DNA of 64,000 nt, from NCBI GenBank assembly GCA_050955045.1, contig JBPBQV010000035.1, positions 1 through 64,000 on the forward strand, in the 5' to 3' direction. This stretch comes from Mucilaginibacter_A sp050955045 (GTDB lineage Bacteria; Bacteroidota; Bacteroidia; Sphingobacteriales; Sphingobacteriaceae). The notes beneath the pieces were generated by a model. It was not told the origin of the DNA, did no database searches, and saw only the letters and a list, made by a program, of their open reading frames with translations. The translations under genes were made by a program, and so were the position numbers. Numbering within the stretch: the stretch's first letter is position 1; each line of letters opens with the position of its first letter. Positions 35,217-44,525 of this stretch are shown piece after piece.

Positions 35217-35313
35217 TCACCTAAATTTGTGTGTGCTAATTTATGCTGATAAATGGCGTAATTGCATCCGGTCAAAATTCAGCAAAACAGAAACAGTGCC
35301 AATTTTTAAGTGC

Positions 35314-35325
35314 TAAAAACAGCAT
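35314..35325 (+). repeat. Dispersed 12-mer, AC dialect, exact
   Basis: TAAAAACAGCAT with flank AATTTTTAAGTGC, 36 bases before the topB start. Confidence 0.75.
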
Positions 35326-35361
35326 CAAAATGCTGTATGATTTTTAATTTTTTATCTGCAA

Positions 35362-37464
35362 ATGAAAGTAATACTGGCAGAAAAGCCAAGCGTAGCGCGA
35401 GAACTGGCAAGAGTTTTTGGTGCAACAACGCGAAAAGATGGTTATATTGAAGGCAAAGGTTACACTTTTACTTGGGCTTTCGGGCATTTGGTGCAGCTGG
35501 CCGGTCCGCAGGCTTACGGTTTTAACGGCTGGAACAAAACAAATCTGCCGATGCTGCCCGAACGCTTTAAACTGGCCATCCGTCAGGTAAAAGAAAAGGA
35601 CAAATTTGTGGATGATCCCGGCGTAGTAAAACAGCTAAAAATTATCAAAACGCTGTTTGATGAAGCCACCGAAATTATTGTGGCTACCGATGCTGGAAGA
35701 GAAGGCGAACTGATTTTCAGGTACATTTATTATCATTTGAAATGTAAAAAACCGTTTAAAAGGCTGTGGATTTCTTCGCAAACGGATGAAGCTATTAAAG
35801 ATGGATTCCGGAAACTAAAACCCGGAACAGATTACGATACACTTTTTTATTCGGCACAATGCCGCTCGGAAGCAGATTGGATGGTTGGACTAAATGCAAC
35901 GCAAGCATTAAGCATTGCAGCAGGCAATCGTTCGGTTTTATCCTTGGGAAGAGTACAAACGCCAACCCTGGCCATGATTAGTGTGCGTTATCAGGAAAAC
36001 AAAAACTTTAAGCCAGAAACCTACTTCCAGGTTTCAATAGTTTTAAGCAAAAATGGTCAGGTTTTTAAAGCATTATCCGCAGAAAACTATAAAACCAGAG
36101 AACAGGCCCAACAAGTATCAGATCAAGTTAAAGATGTAGCTGCTGGTTTTCCGGCGGGCGGAGAAATTATCAGTGTAGAAATAAAACCTAAAAAAGAAGC
36201 GCCACCTTTACTGCACGATTTGAGCAGCTTACAGCAGGAAGCTAACAGAAAAAGAGGTTTTACAGCTGAAGAAACCTTGAATTTGGCGCAATCGCTTTAC
36301 GAAGCAAAACTAATTACTTATCCACGAACCGGCAGTCGGTATATTGGTGATGATGTTTTTGCGGAGATTCCTGTGCTAATCAAAACTTTAACGCAATATC
36401 CTTTATTTGCCCGTGCTGCAAGTGCCATGAACAGTTTGGAGCTGAATAAAAGAAGTGTTAATGCAAAAAAAGTAACTGATCATCATGCGTTGCTGATTAC
36501 CCAAAATTTGCCATCAACTTTAAACACCGATCAGCAGTCGGTTTATAATTTGATTGCCGGAAGAATGCTGGAAGCTTTTAGTAAGGAATGTATCAAAGAA
36601 CTGACTAAAATTACGATTGCATCCGGCGCAACTTTTATTAGTAACGGAACCGTAATTCAATCGGCCGGATGGAGAGCAGTTTTGAATGAACCCGAAGAAA
36701 AAGAAGACGAAGAAACAGGCGGACTTTTGCCAAAAGTAATTGCCGGAGAAGCTTTGCCTATCAACGAAAAAAACGTACTGGAAAAGCAAACGAAACCCAG
36801 GCCGCTCTACAACGAAGCTAGTTTACTACGCGGAATGGAAACGGCGGGCAAAGAAATTGAAGATGAGGATTTAAGGCAGGCGATGAAGGAAACCGGATTG
36901 GGCACGCCTGCAACACGCGCAAGCATCATTGAAACGCTGATTAAGCGGGAATATATCTGGCGGGAGAAAAAGAATTTGGTGCCAACAGATAAAGGTTTAG
37001 CTGTTTTTGATTTGGTAAAAGATAAGCGGATTGCGCAGGCAGAACTGACTGGACTTTGGGAAAAACGTTTGGAAGAAATCAGAAATGGGTCGTCTGTGCA
37101 GGAATTCAAAGCAGAGATTAAAGAATATACCCGTACAATAACAAGTGAACTACTGGAAGGCGGAAAAACCATTTCCTTGGTTTCCGAAAGTCCTGTGCCA
37201 AAAGAAGGCGATTTAATTTGTCCGGTTTGCGGCAAAGGAATTATCCGTTTCAATGATAAAGCCGCCGGTTGTAGCGAGTATCGCGGCGGTTGCAAATTTG
37301 TAATCTGGCGTACCATAGCAGAAAAAAAACTGACCGATAATCAGCTTAAAACATTGATCCAAAAAGGAAAAACAAGCGTTCTAAAAGGTTTTAAATCTAA
37401 AGCTGGAACTGCATTTGATGCCGCTTTGGAGTTTAAAGACGGACGGGTTGGGTTTTTAAAATAG
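35362..37464 (+). CDS. topB: DNA topoisomerase III (type IA)
   Basis: 700 residues. The N-terminal Toprim domain starts MKVILAEKPSVARELARVFG and has the acidic motif ATDAGREGELIFR. The type IA core contains the DNA-cleaving Tyr 320 in LITYPRTGSRYI. Near the C-terminus there are two Cys pairs (CPVCGKG, CSEYRGGC), a probable zinc site, and a short repeat of the C-terminal type IA tail. TopB-type enzymes decatenate replicating or recombining DNA. Length and motif order are normal. No mobile-element genes are nearby, so this looks like the chromosomal copy. Confidence 0.95.
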   Translation: MKVILAEKPSVARELARVFGATTRKDGYIEGKGYTFTWAFGHLVQLAGPQAYGFNGWNKTNLPMLPERFKLAIRQVKEKDKFVDDPGVVKQLKIIKTLFDEATEIIVATDAGREGELIFRYIYYHLKCKKPFKRLWISSQTDEAIKDGFRKLKPGTDYDTLFYSAQCRSEADWMVGLNATQALSIAAGNRSVLSLGRVQTPTLAMISVRYQENKNFKPETYFQVSIVLSKNGQVFKALSAENYKTREQAQQVSDQVKDVAAGFPAGGEIISVEIKPKKEAPPLLHDLSSLQQEANRKRGFTAEETLNLAQSLYEAKLITYPRTGSRYIGDDVFAEIPVLIKTLTQYPLFARAASAMNSLELNKRSVNAKKVTDHHALLITQNLPSTLNTDQQSVYNLIAGRMLEAFSKECIKELTKITIASGATFISNGTVIQSAGWRAVLNEPEEKEDEETGGLLPKVIAGEALPINEKNVLEKQTKPRPLYNEASLLRGMETAGKEIEDEDLRQAMKETGLGTPATRASIIETLIKREYIWREKKNLVPTDKGLAVFDLVKDKRIAQAELTGLWEKRLEEIRNGSSVQEFKAEIKEYTRTITSELLEGGKTISLVSESPVPKEGDLICPVCGKGIIRFNDKAAGCSEYRGGCKFVIWRTIAEKKLTDNQLKTLIQKGKTSVLKGFKSKAGTAFDAALEFKDGRVGFLK

Positions 37465-37524
37465 AAGATGATTTTCAACTCAAAAATTGTAGTTTTTCTA
37501 ACAAAAAAAGGATAATTTTTAATT

Positions 37525-37564
37525 CAACAAAAAAGCGATTAAGAGTTTAACGTCTTAATCGCTT
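37525..37564 (-). terminator. Terminator of tRNA-Leu
   Basis: 11-base arms AAGCGATTAAG (37533-37543) and CTTAATCGCTT (37554-37564). On the minus strand they are followed by a run of T. It lies 10 bases after the tRNA-Leu 3' end. On the plus strand it could also stop the topB transcript. Confidence 0.85.
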
Positions 37565-37574
37565 GATTTACAAG

Positions 37575-37659
37575 TACCTGGGGCGGGAATCGAACCCGCA
37601 CTCCTTTAACGGGAACAGGATTTTAAGTCCTGCGTGTCTACCAGTTCCACCACCCAGGC
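37575..37659 (-). tRNA. tRNA-Leu (anticodon TAA)
   Basis: 85 bases including the long variable arm of a class II tRNA. The acceptor GCCTGGG pairs with CCCAGGT, with A as discriminator. The anticodon stem-loop is CAGGA-CTTAAAA-TCCTG with TAA in position, and the T-loop GGTTCGATTCC is canonical. CCA is not encoded. Confidence 0.96.
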
Positions 37660-37672
37660 AGGTGATTAACCT

Positions 37673-37704
37673 TTAAAAAAAATCCCTTCTTTGAAGGAAG
37701 GGAT
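37673..37704 (-). terminator. Terminator of tRNA-Gly
   Basis: Stem ATCCCTTC (37682-37689) with GAAGGGAT (37697-37704), then a run of eight T on the minus strand. It lies between the two tRNA genes, so they are probably separate transcripts or partly attenuated. Confidence 0.75.
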
Positions 37705-37706
37705 AG

Positions 37707-37779
37707 AGCGAAAGACGAGGTTCGAACTCGCGACCTCAACCTTGGCAAGGTTGCGCTCTACCAACTGAGCTACTTTCGC
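37707..37779 (-). tRNA. tRNA-Gly (anticodon GCC)
   Basis: 73-base cloverleaf. The acceptor GCGAAAG pairs with CTTTCGC, with T as discriminator. The D-arm is GCTCAGTTGGTAGAGC, the anticodon stem-loop CAACC-TTGCCAA-GGTTG, and the T-arm contains GTTCGAAC. CCA is not encoded. Confidence 0.96.
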
Positions 37780-37864
37780 ATGGCATTACTTTCGTATTGC
37801 GGTTGCAAATATATACAGATTCAAAAAATCTGCAAGCATTTTGCAACAAATTTTCTCAACTATT

Positions 37865-38350
37865 TTATAACTCGCTGTCTTTCAAAATCTCTGCTACTAA
37901 ATTTCCTTCATAACCTTTGCCAAATGCGTACTGTTTCAGCTGATAACTGCGTTTATAAGGCTCTTTTTCTTTTAGCAAAGCGGCTTTTTTCTCCAAAATC
38001 TCTTTTAATCTTGCTAAATAATCATCTAAATCAATCTGTAATAAAGCTTTTTTAATCAAGCCTTCGGGAACTCTTTTCAGTTTCAATGCTTGTTTTATTT
38101 TGATTTTCCCCCAACCTTTAATCCTAAATTTTCCCAACGTATAAGCATTTGCAAAGCGTTCTTCATTCAAAAAATTGCTTCCAATCAGTTCAGAAATAAT
38201 CTGCTCCACATCACGCGGATACAAACCCAAATCATACAGCTTTTGGCGTACTTCCTGCTGTGATCTTTCCTGATAAGCGCAATATTTCTCCGCTTTTTGT
38301 AAACCCACTTTTGGGTCAGTAATTTTGGGTTTACGGTCTTCAAATTCCAT
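37865..38350 (-). CDS. recX: Regulatory protein RecX
   Basis: 161 residues of the RecX family, which inhibits RecA filaments. Three-helix repeats are visible: EKYCAYQERSQQEVRQKLYDLG, VEQIISELIGSNFLNEERFANAY and GWGKIKIKQALKLKRVPEGLIKKAL. recA is not adjacent here, as is usual in Bacteroidota. It is divergent from murF-alr, whose start lies 56 bases away. Confidence 0.9.
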   Translation of the reverse strand: MEFEDRKPKITDPKVGLQKAEKYCAYQERSQQEVRQKLYDLGLYPRDVEQIISELIGSNFLNEERFANAYTLGKFRIKGWGKIKIKQALKLKRVPEGLIKKALLQIDLDDYLARLKEILEKKAALLKEKEPYKRSYQLKQYAFGKGYEGNLVAEILKDSEL

Positions 38351-38406
38351 CTGCCCAAAAATCGTTAAAATTCTTCTATTGGCAGAAATATCTTCAACTT
38401 CGCCAA

Positions 38407-40875
38407 ATGCCCGGCAAGTATTCCATCACAGCAATTGCTGCAATTTTAGGTGCTAAAAGAAGCATCTCGCGAGAAGTAATGATTGAACATTTATTAACTG
38501 ATAGCCGCAAAATTAGCAACGCCGAAAAAACTTTGTTTTTTGCTTTGGAGGGAACGCGAAACGGTCACGATTTCGTTCCAGAACTCTACGCCGCCGGTGT
38601 TTTTAATTTTGTGGTGAAGGAAGATTACAGCATTCCACCCGAAATAACTGATGCTAATTTTATATCGGTAAAAACAGTATTGCCAGCCTTGCAGCAATTA
38701 GCGGCTTATCACCGAAAACAATCTGATTATGAAGTAATTGCGATTACCGGCAGCAACGGAAAAACGGTAGTTAAAGAATGGTTGTACCAACTGCTTTCGC
38801 CAGATAAAAACGTGGTTCGCAGCCCGAAAAGCTACAACTCGCAAACTGGCGTTGCGCTTTCTTTATGGCAAATGGATGCACAGTACGAACTGGGGATTTT
38901 TGAAGCCGGAATTTCTTTGCCGGGAGAAATGGAACGGTTGGAAGCGATGATTAAACCAACCATCGGTTTGCTCACGCATTTTGCTGCTGCACATGATGAA
39001 GGTTTTTTCAATCGTACAGCAAAGCTGCACGAAAAATTAAAGCTGTTTAAAAACGTTAGTTTGCTGATTTATCATGCTGATCAGGCAACAAAAGAAATTG
39101 TAGAAGAACTGTACGGATTAAAAACTTTCATCATCAGTAAAAAAATAGAACAAGCTGATTTATATGTTTTTAAGCAGGAAAATAAATTTGGCAAAACACA
39201 ATTTCAGGCTGTTTTTAAGGATGAAGATGTGGAATGCAGCATTCCGTTTACGGACGAAGCTTCGATAGAAAATGCATTGCTTTGCTGGGGAACGCTGCTT
39301 GCTTTGGGCACAAAACCGGAAGTAGTTGGTCAGCGGATGGAAAAGCTAAATCCGGTAAGTATGCGGCTGGAACTGAAAAACGGTACACACAACTGTTCGG
39401 TTATTGATGATTCTTACAACTCGGATATTAACTCGCTGGAGATTGCTTTGAACTTTTTAGAGCGACAAAAACAGCATCCCAAAAAAACGTTAATCTTGTC
39501 GGATATTTATCAATCCGGGTTAAAAAGTGACGTGCTTTACCAGCAGGTTTCCGATCTGATTCAGCAAAAGAAAATTGATAAATTGGTTGGCGTAGGTCAG
39601 GAGATTTCCGAAAATCAAATGCTGTTTTTAACGCCCGAAAAATACTTTTTTACAGATACAGAAAGCCTGTTGAAGCAGTTGTCCACGCTGCAATTTCGGG
39701 ATGAAACGATTTTATTAAAAGGTTCAAGGAGTTTTGAATTTGAACGTATCAGCAGGATTTTATCGCAAAAAACGCATGAAACAGTTCTGGAAATCAACCT
39801 AAATGCGTTGCAGCAAAACCTTAATCATTATAAATCCATCTTAAAACCAAACGTAAAATTAATGGCAATGGTTAAAGCTTTTTCTTACGGAAGCGGAAGT
39901 TTTGAAATTGCCGGAATTTTACAGTTTAACAAAGTAGATTATCTGGCGGTTGCTTACGTGGATGAAGGTGTTGCATTGCGGAATGCAGGCATTACACTGC
40001 CGATAATGGTTTTAAATCCGGAAATTTCTGCTTTTGCAGAATTAATTGATTATCAGTTGGAACCAGAAATTTATAGCTTTAACATGCTGAAAAAATATGC
40101 TGTTTTTATCGATGAAAAATCTTCTAATGCTGTTCCTATCCATTTAAAAATTGATACTGGAATGCACCGTTTGGGTTTTGAATTTCACGAAGCAGAAGCA
40201 TTGTGTACAATGCTGAAAAACAACCCACAATTACAGGTGAAATCGGTATTTTCCCACCTGGCTGGCAGCGGTTCGGCGGAGCATGATGAGTTTACTTTTC
40301 ATCAGTTTAACGCTTTTAAACAAGTTTGCAAGCTGCTGGAAAATGCATTAGGATATTCGTTTATCGAGCATATTTCCAACACTTCAGCGATCAGCCGCTG
40401 GCCTGAAATGCAGTTGGATATGGTTCGTTTGGGCATTGGTTTGTACGGAATTGATTCGGCAGCGGGTCTGGAAAATAATCCTTTGCAGCCTGTTGCTTCG
40501 CTCAAAACCAGCATTTCTCAGCTTAAAAAAGTAAAAGCTGGAGAAACAGTTGGTTATAGCCGGAATGACCGTATGGAGAAAGACGGAACCATTGCAACCG
40601 TACGGATTGGTTATGCTGATGGTTATCTGCGTGTTTTTGGAAACGGAAATGGTAAAATGCTGATTAACGGAAAGTTAGCACCAACTATCGGGCATATTTC
40701 TATGGATATGTGTATGCTGGATGTCAGCGAAATTAAGGTGCAGGAAGACGATCCGGTTGTTGTTTTTAATGATGTACTTCGGATAGAAACACTGGCTGAA
40801 CAAGTCGGAACAATTCCGTACGAAATTCTTACCAATATTTCTCAACGGGTAAAAAGAGTATATTTTTACGAATAA
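38407..40875 (+). CDS. Bifunctional MurF ligase - alanine racemase fusion
   Basis: 822-residue fusion typical of Bacteroidota. The N-terminal half (about 1-450) is UDP-MurNAc-tripeptide D-Ala-D-Ala ligase, with the ATP loop GSNGKT at 115-120 and VIDDSYNSDINSLEIAL. The C-terminal half (about 455-822) is a PLP alanine racemase with Lys 490 in MAMVKAFSYGSGS, IDTGMHRLGFE, and the catalytic-Tyr region PTIGHISMDMCMLDV. Together they make D-Ala and attach D-Ala-D-Ala to the peptidoglycan precursor. An exact 12-mer with full upstream flank lies in codons 13-20 (38454-38465), and a second copy is at 38669-38680. The stop overlaps a near copy at 40873-40884, and the DUF502 gene follows 10 bases later. 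Confidence 0.96.
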   Translation: MPGKYSITAIAAILGAKRSISREVMIEHLLTDSRKISNAEKTLFFALEGTRNGHDFVPELYAAGVFNFVVKEDYSIPPEITDANFISVKTVLPALQQLAAYHRKQSDYEVIAITGSNGKTVVKEWLYQLLSPDKNVVRSPKSYNSQTGVALSLWQMDAQYELGIFEAGISLPGEMERLEAMIKPTIGLLTHFAAAHDEGFFNRTAKLHEKLKLFKNVSLLIYHADQATKEIVEELYGLKTFIISKKIEQADLYVFKQENKFGKTQFQAVFKDEDVECSIPFTDEASIENALLCWGTLLALGTKPEVVGQRMEKLNPVSMRLELKNGTHNCSVIDDSYNSDINSLEIALNFLERQKQHPKKTLILSDIYQSGLKSDVLYQQVSDLIQQKKIDKLVGVGQEISENQMLFLTPEKYFFTDTESLLKQLSTLQFRDETILLKGSRSFEFERISRILSQKTHETVLEINLNALQQNLNHYKSILKPNVKLMAMVKAFSYGSGSFEIAGILQFNKVDYLAVAYVDEGVALRNAGITLPIMVLNPEISAFAELIDYQLEPEIYSFNMLKKYAVFIDEKSSNAVPIHLKIDTGMHRLGFEFHEAEALCTMLKNNPQLQVKSVFSHLAGSGSAEHDEFTFHQFNAFKQVCKLLENALGYSFIEHISNTSAISRWPEMQLDMVRLGIGLYGIDSAAGLENNPLQPVASLKTSISQLKKVKAGETVGYSRNDRMEKDGTIATVRIGYADGYLRVFGNGNGKMLINGKLAPTIGHISMDMCMLDVSEIKVQEDDPVVVFNDVLRIETLAEQVGTIPYEILTNISQRVKRVYFYE

Positions 40876-40885
40876 AAACAGTAAC

Positions 40886-41479
40886 ATGAACCGGGTTTTC
40901 AGAGCATTAGTTAATTATTTTATTAAAGGTGTGCTGGTTGTGGTGCCTATTGGTGCGGCAATTTTTTTGATTTTGTGGATCATTAGCTCCATTGATAAAT
41001 CACTCAATTTAAGTGATTTGATTTTGACAGACACCAAGGGCAGGCCAATTTACATTCCGGGATTAGGTATTTTAACTATTTTGGTTGTAATTATGCTGGC
41101 TGGTGTAATTGTTACCAATCTCATTACCGAGCCAATTTATAAATGGTTCTCGCGACTGTTTCATCGTTTGCCGCTGTTCAATTTCGTTTATACATCGATC
41201 AAAGATTTAACGGAAGCTTTTGTAGGCGATGAAAAGAAATTTAACGAACCTGTTTTGGTTACGATGGATGAATTTGGGTTAAAACGGATTGGGTTTGTAA
41301 CACATAAAGATTTGAACGTGTTAGGTTTGCCGGATGATGTGGCGGTTTATTTTCCGTTTTCTTACTCTTTTACCGGGCAGCTGGTAATTTTGCCGGCTAG
41401 TAGGGTTGAACCAATTGATAAAAGTGCCGCAGATATGATGAAATTTGTAATTTCTGGCGGCGTGAGCCATCTGGAGTAA
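40886..41479 (+). CDS. DUF502 membrane protein
   Basis: 197 residues with two N-terminal membrane segments (GVLVVVPIGAAIFLILWII and IPGLGILTILVVIMLAGVIV). A cytoplasmic domain follows with LPLFNFVYTSIKDLTEAF, PVLVTMDEFGLKRIGFVTHKDL, VAVYFPFSYSFTGQLVILPAS and the ending FVISGGVSHLE, all characteristic of DUF502. The function is unknown; relatives in plants affect receptor signalling. Ten bases separate it from murF-alr, so it is likely co-transcribed with it. Confidence 0.9.
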   Translation: MNRVFRALVNYFIKGVLVVVPIGAAIFLILWIISSIDKSLNLSDLILTDTKGRPIYIPGLGILTILVVIMLAGVIVTNLITEPIYKWFSRLFHRLPLFNFVYTSIKDLTEAFVGDEKKFNEPVLVTMDEFGLKRIGFVTHKDLNVLGLPDDVAVYFPFSYSFTGQLVILPASRVEPIDKSAADMMKFVISGGVSHLE

Positions 41480-41482
41480 TTA

Positions 41483-41542
41483 TTTATGGTTGATAAAAGA
41501 AGTATAAGATGAAACACTTATACTTCTTTTATCAACCATAAA
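41483..41542. terminator. Bidirectional hairpin built from two inverted 12-mer copies (GA dialect)
   Basis: Perfect 26-base arms (41483-41508 and 41517-41542) with an eight-base loop ATGAAACA, the longest such hairpin here. The 12-mer copies are 41494-41505 (plus) and 41520-41531 (minus). It lies between the convergent DUF502 and LOG genes and can end both transcripts. Confidence 0.85.
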
Positions 41543-41548
41543 TTGAAC

Positions 41549-42256
41549 TTAAAAATTAGGTTTTAAAACATGTTTGTTGTAAAAACGGAAAACGTGTTCT
41601 ACTGCTTCTTCAGCGGTATCCACCACACGGTATAGGTTTAAATCATCCGGACTGATGTTTTTTTCCTGGCCCAGCATTTTTTCTTCAATCCAGGCAAATA
41701 ATCCGCCCCAATAATCTTTTCCGACAAAAACAATCGGGAAACGGGCAATTTTACCGGTTTGTATCAGCGTAATCGCTTCAAAAGATTCGTCCATCGTGCC
41801 AAAACCGCCAGGCAAAATGATAAAGCCTTGCGAGTATTTCATAAACATTACTTTGCGGATAAAGAAATAATCAAACTCTAGCAGCTTGTCTCGGTCGATG
41901 TACTTATTATGAAACTGCTCGAAAGGTAACTCGATGTTTAATCCAACAGATTTTCCGCCAGCTTCATATGCGCCTTTGTTTGCGGCTTCCATAATGCCCG
42001 GTCCGCCGCCAGAAATTACGCCGTAACCGCCTTCGCTTAATAATCGTGCACATTCTTCGGCTAACTGGTAGTAAGGATTCTCGTTTTGTGTTCTGGCAGA
42101 GCCGAAAATGGAAACACAAGGGCCAATTTTGGCCAGTTTTTCAAATCCATCTACAAACTCGGCCATAATTTTAAAAATCTGCCAGGAATCAGTTACCTTG
42201 ATTTCGTGCCAGTTACGGTTTTCAAAAGCGCGTCTTATCTTTTCGTCACTTGTCAT
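41549..42256 (-). CDS. LOG family protein (TIGR00730)
   Basis: 235 residues of the lysine-decarboxylase-like LOG family. Seen are VSIFGSARTQNENPYY, GGYGVISGGGPGIMEAANKGAYEAGG and the signature LPGGFGTMDESFEAITLIQTGK (PGGxGTxxE). Members release cytokinin-type bases or AMP from nucleoside 5'-monophosphates as phosphoribohydrolases. A bacterial housekeeping role is likely but not certain. The symporter gene lies 20 bases upstream on the same strand, so they may be co-transcribed. Confidence 0.92.
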   Translation of the reverse strand: MTSDEKIRRAFENRNWHEIKVTDSWQIFKIMAEFVDGFEKLAKIGPCVSIFGSARTQNENPYYQLAEECARLLSEGGYGVISGGGPGIMEAANKGAYEAGGKSVGLNIELPFEQFHNKYIDRDKLLEFDYFFIRKVMFMKYSQGFIILPGGFGTMDESFEAITLIQTGKIARFPIVFVGKDYWGGLFAWIEEKMLGQEKNISPDDLNLYRVVDTAEEAVEHVFRFYNKHVLKPNF

Positions 42257-42276
42257 ATTATTATCTTAAAAATAAT

Positions 42277-43761
42277 TTAAAGGGTTACACTCAGCTTTTT
42301 ACGTTGTGAAGTAAATAACAGTCCGAAAAAAGTGATTAATCCGTTTACAATAATTAGTTCATTATCAAAAACGTATCCGCCCAATAAAGTTTTAGATCCG
42401 GTACTTAAAAAATAACAAACCAGCGGACTAACCAGACAAATAAAAGGAACTAAACGATCGTTTACCTGCCGGTTTTTTACAAAAAGCCCGAAACTGTACA
42501 AACCAAGCAATGGTCCGTAGGTGTAGCTCGCCACCTTAAAAATGGCACTTACCACAGCATCATTATTAATGCTGTTGAAAATAATAATGGTTAAAAACAT
42601 CAGCACCGAAAAGCCGATATGTACCCAATGGCGCACATTAATCATTTTTTTGCTGTTTGTATTTTCCTTTTTGTTAAAGTTGAGAAAATCAATACAAAAC
42701 GATGTAGTTAAGGCCGTTAGCGCAGAATCTGTGGTGGCAAAAGTTGCAGCCGTTAAACCCAACATAAATACAATGGCCGGCAAAACGCCGAGATAATTTA
42801 GCGCGATGGTTGGATATAGATAATCGGTTTTGGCTACGCTGATGCTGTTTTTAGCAGCATAAATATAGAGCAGCGCACCAACGCTTAGGAAGAAAATGTT
42901 AATCAACACGAAAACGGCCGTAAAGCTGAACATGTTTTTTTGTGCTTCGCCGATGTTTTTGCAGCTGAGGTTTTTCTGCATTAAATCTTGATCCAAACCA
43001 GTCATGGCAACGGTGATAAAAATTCCGCCCAAAAATTGTTTGGCAAAATGCAGTTTGCTCGACAGAAAATCGTTCCAGAAAAATATTTTGGAGTAGCTGC
43101 TGTTCTTGATTGTTTCCGCTGCTTCAAAAACGTTTAAATGCAAGCTTCTGCAAATAAAAAAAATCGATAAAAAAACCGAGCTTACCAGGAAAAATGTTTG
43201 TAAACTATCCGTAATGATAATCGTTTTCAAACCGCCTTTAAACGTATAGCTCCAAATCAAAGCCAGGCAAATTAAAACCGTTACGGCAAAAGGAACATGG
43301 TAGCTGTCGAAAATAAATTTCTGCAACACAATTACCACCAGATACAAACGGAAAGCAGAACCAATAACGCGGCTGATTAAAAAGATACCGGCGGCAGTTT
43401 TGTAACTCCATTTACCCAATGCGGTTTCAATATAACTGTAAATCGAGGTGAGCTGCAAACGATAATATAAAGGCAGCAAAACGGTTGCAATCAAAATAAA
43501 ACCAACTGCATTACCCAAAACAAACTGAAAATAAGCAAATTGATCTCCGCTGGGCGCGCCAACCTTCCCCGGAACGGAAATAAAAGTAACGCCGCTTAAA
43601 GCTGTGCCAATCATCCCAAAGGCAACCAGATACCATTTGGAATTTCGGTTGGCTACAAAAAAAGTATCGTTATCGGATGAATTGCGAGATGTAAACCACG
43701 AAATCAAAATCAGCACTAAAAAATATCCGATAATAAATGTGAGTAAAATTCCAGGTGCCAT
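42277..43761 (-). CDS. Sodium/solute symporter family protein
   Basis: 494 residues with about 13 predicted membrane segments. SSS-family pieces are clear: GTALSGVTFISVPGKVG (sodium-site helix), FILIATVLLPLYYRLQLTSIYSYIETALG, FKGGLKTIIITDSLQTFFL, GGIFITVAMTGLDQDLMQKNLSCKN and GLTAATFATTDSALTALTTSFCIDFL. The second sodium-site Ser/Thr residues are present in ATTDSALT. The substrate is not predictable; sialic acid, pantothenate, sugar and amino-acid carriers all share the fold. An exact AC-dialect 12-mer copy lies inside at 42842-42853. Confidence 0.92.
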   Translation of the reverse strand: MAPGILLTFIIGYFLVLILISWFTSRNSSDNDTFFVANRNSKWYLVAFGMIGTALSGVTFISVPGKVGAPSGDQFAYFQFVLGNAVGFILIATVLLPLYYRLQLTSIYSYIETALGKWSYKTAAGIFLISRVIGSAFRLYLVVIVLQKFIFDSYHVPFAVTVLICLALIWSYTFKGGLKTIIITDSLQTFFLVSSVFLSIFFICRSLHLNVFEAAETIKNSSYSKIFFWNDFLSSKLHFAKQFLGGIFITVAMTGLDQDLMQKNLSCKNIGEAQKNMFSFTAVFVLINIFFLSVGALLYIYAAKNSISVAKTDYLYPTIALNYLGVLPAIVFMLGLTAATFATTDSALTALTTSFCIDFLNFNKKENTNSKKMINVRHWVHIGFSVLMFLTIIIFNSINNDAVVSAIFKVASYTYGPLLGLYSFGLFVKNRQVNDRLVPFICLVSPLVCYFLSTGSKTLLGGYVFDNELIIVNGLITFFGLLFTSQRKKLSVTL

Positions 43762-43905
43762 TTTAGGAGTTGTAAGTTTTAAGTAGTAAGTCCAGCGTTA
43801 AAGCTAATTATTGAATTTTAGACTAACAAATTCAGTCATGCTCACCGTGCTGTAAAACTTATAACGTATTACTAAAACCTTTCACTTTCTTGCTATTTTT
43901 ACAAC

Positions 43906-44520
43906 ATGAATTTTTCTTCCAAGCTACTGGAAACCGCGGTGGCCGAGTTTGCCAAACTTCCCGGAATCGGACAAAAAACGGCACTTCGTTTAGTGCTTAA
44001 TTTATTGAATCAAGATAAAGAGGAAGTAGAGCGTTTTAGTAACTCCATCAGTAAATTACGCAACGAGGTTCAGTTTTGCGAAGTTTGTCATAATATTTCT
44101 GACCAAGCCATATGCGAGATTTGTGCTTCGCCGAGAAGAAACCACGAAGTTATTTGTGTGGTAGAAGATACGCGCGATGTGATGGCGATAGAAAATACAA
44201 GTCAGTACAACGGTTTATATCATGTTTTGGGCGGATTAATTTCGCCGATGGATGGTATTGGGCCGAGCGATTTAAACATTGATTCGCTGACTGAACGACT
44301 CAAAAATAATGAAGTAACGGAAGTTATTTTTGCAGTAAGTGCTACAATGGAAGGCGATACTACCATCTTTTATCTGCATAAAAAACTAAAAGAATTTTCA
44401 CTTAAAATATCTACCATTGCGCGCGGAATTGCTTTTGGCGGCGAGCTGGAATATGTGGACGAAATTACTTTGGGCCGTTCTATTGCTACGCGGGTTTTGT
44501 ATGAAAATTCAGTGCGCTAA
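43906..44520 (+). CDS. recR: Recombination protein RecR
   Basis: 204 residues, normal length. The helix-hairpin-helix LPGIGQKTALRLVL is at the N-terminus, the four zinc Cys are at 58, 61, 70 and 73 (CEVC, CEIC), and the Toprim motif VCVVEDTRDVMAIE follows. The C-terminal Walker-B-like part LPxGxxLEYVDEITLG is seen as IAFGGELEYVDEITLGRSI. RecR loads RecA with RecO (RecFOR pathway). It is the first of two closely spaced plus-strand genes, the SDR gene being 51 bases downstream. Confidence 0.96.
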   Translation: MNFSSKLLETAVAEFAKLPGIGQKTALRLVLNLLNQDKEEVERFSNSISKLRNEVQFCEVCHNISDQAICEICASPRRNHEVICVVEDTRDVMAIENTSQYNGLYHVLGGLISPMDGIGPSDLNIDSLTERLKNNEVTEVIFAVSATMEGDTTIFYLHKKLKEFSLKISTIARGIAFGGELEYVDEITLGRSIATRVLYENSVR

Positions 44521-44525
44521 TGCAG

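Larger units (their letters stand above)
35054..35361. other. 308-base intergenic region with three 12-mer copies
   Basis: Lies between divergent yjbQ and topB. Three exact family members are present: 35068-35079 (plus, GA), 35205-35216 (minus, GA) and 35314-35325 (plus, AC). The first two carry the extended upstream flank (TTTTTAGGTGC and AATTTAGGTGA) and face each other 125 bases apart. Nothing else is recognised; no small ORF is supported. Confidence 0.6.
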
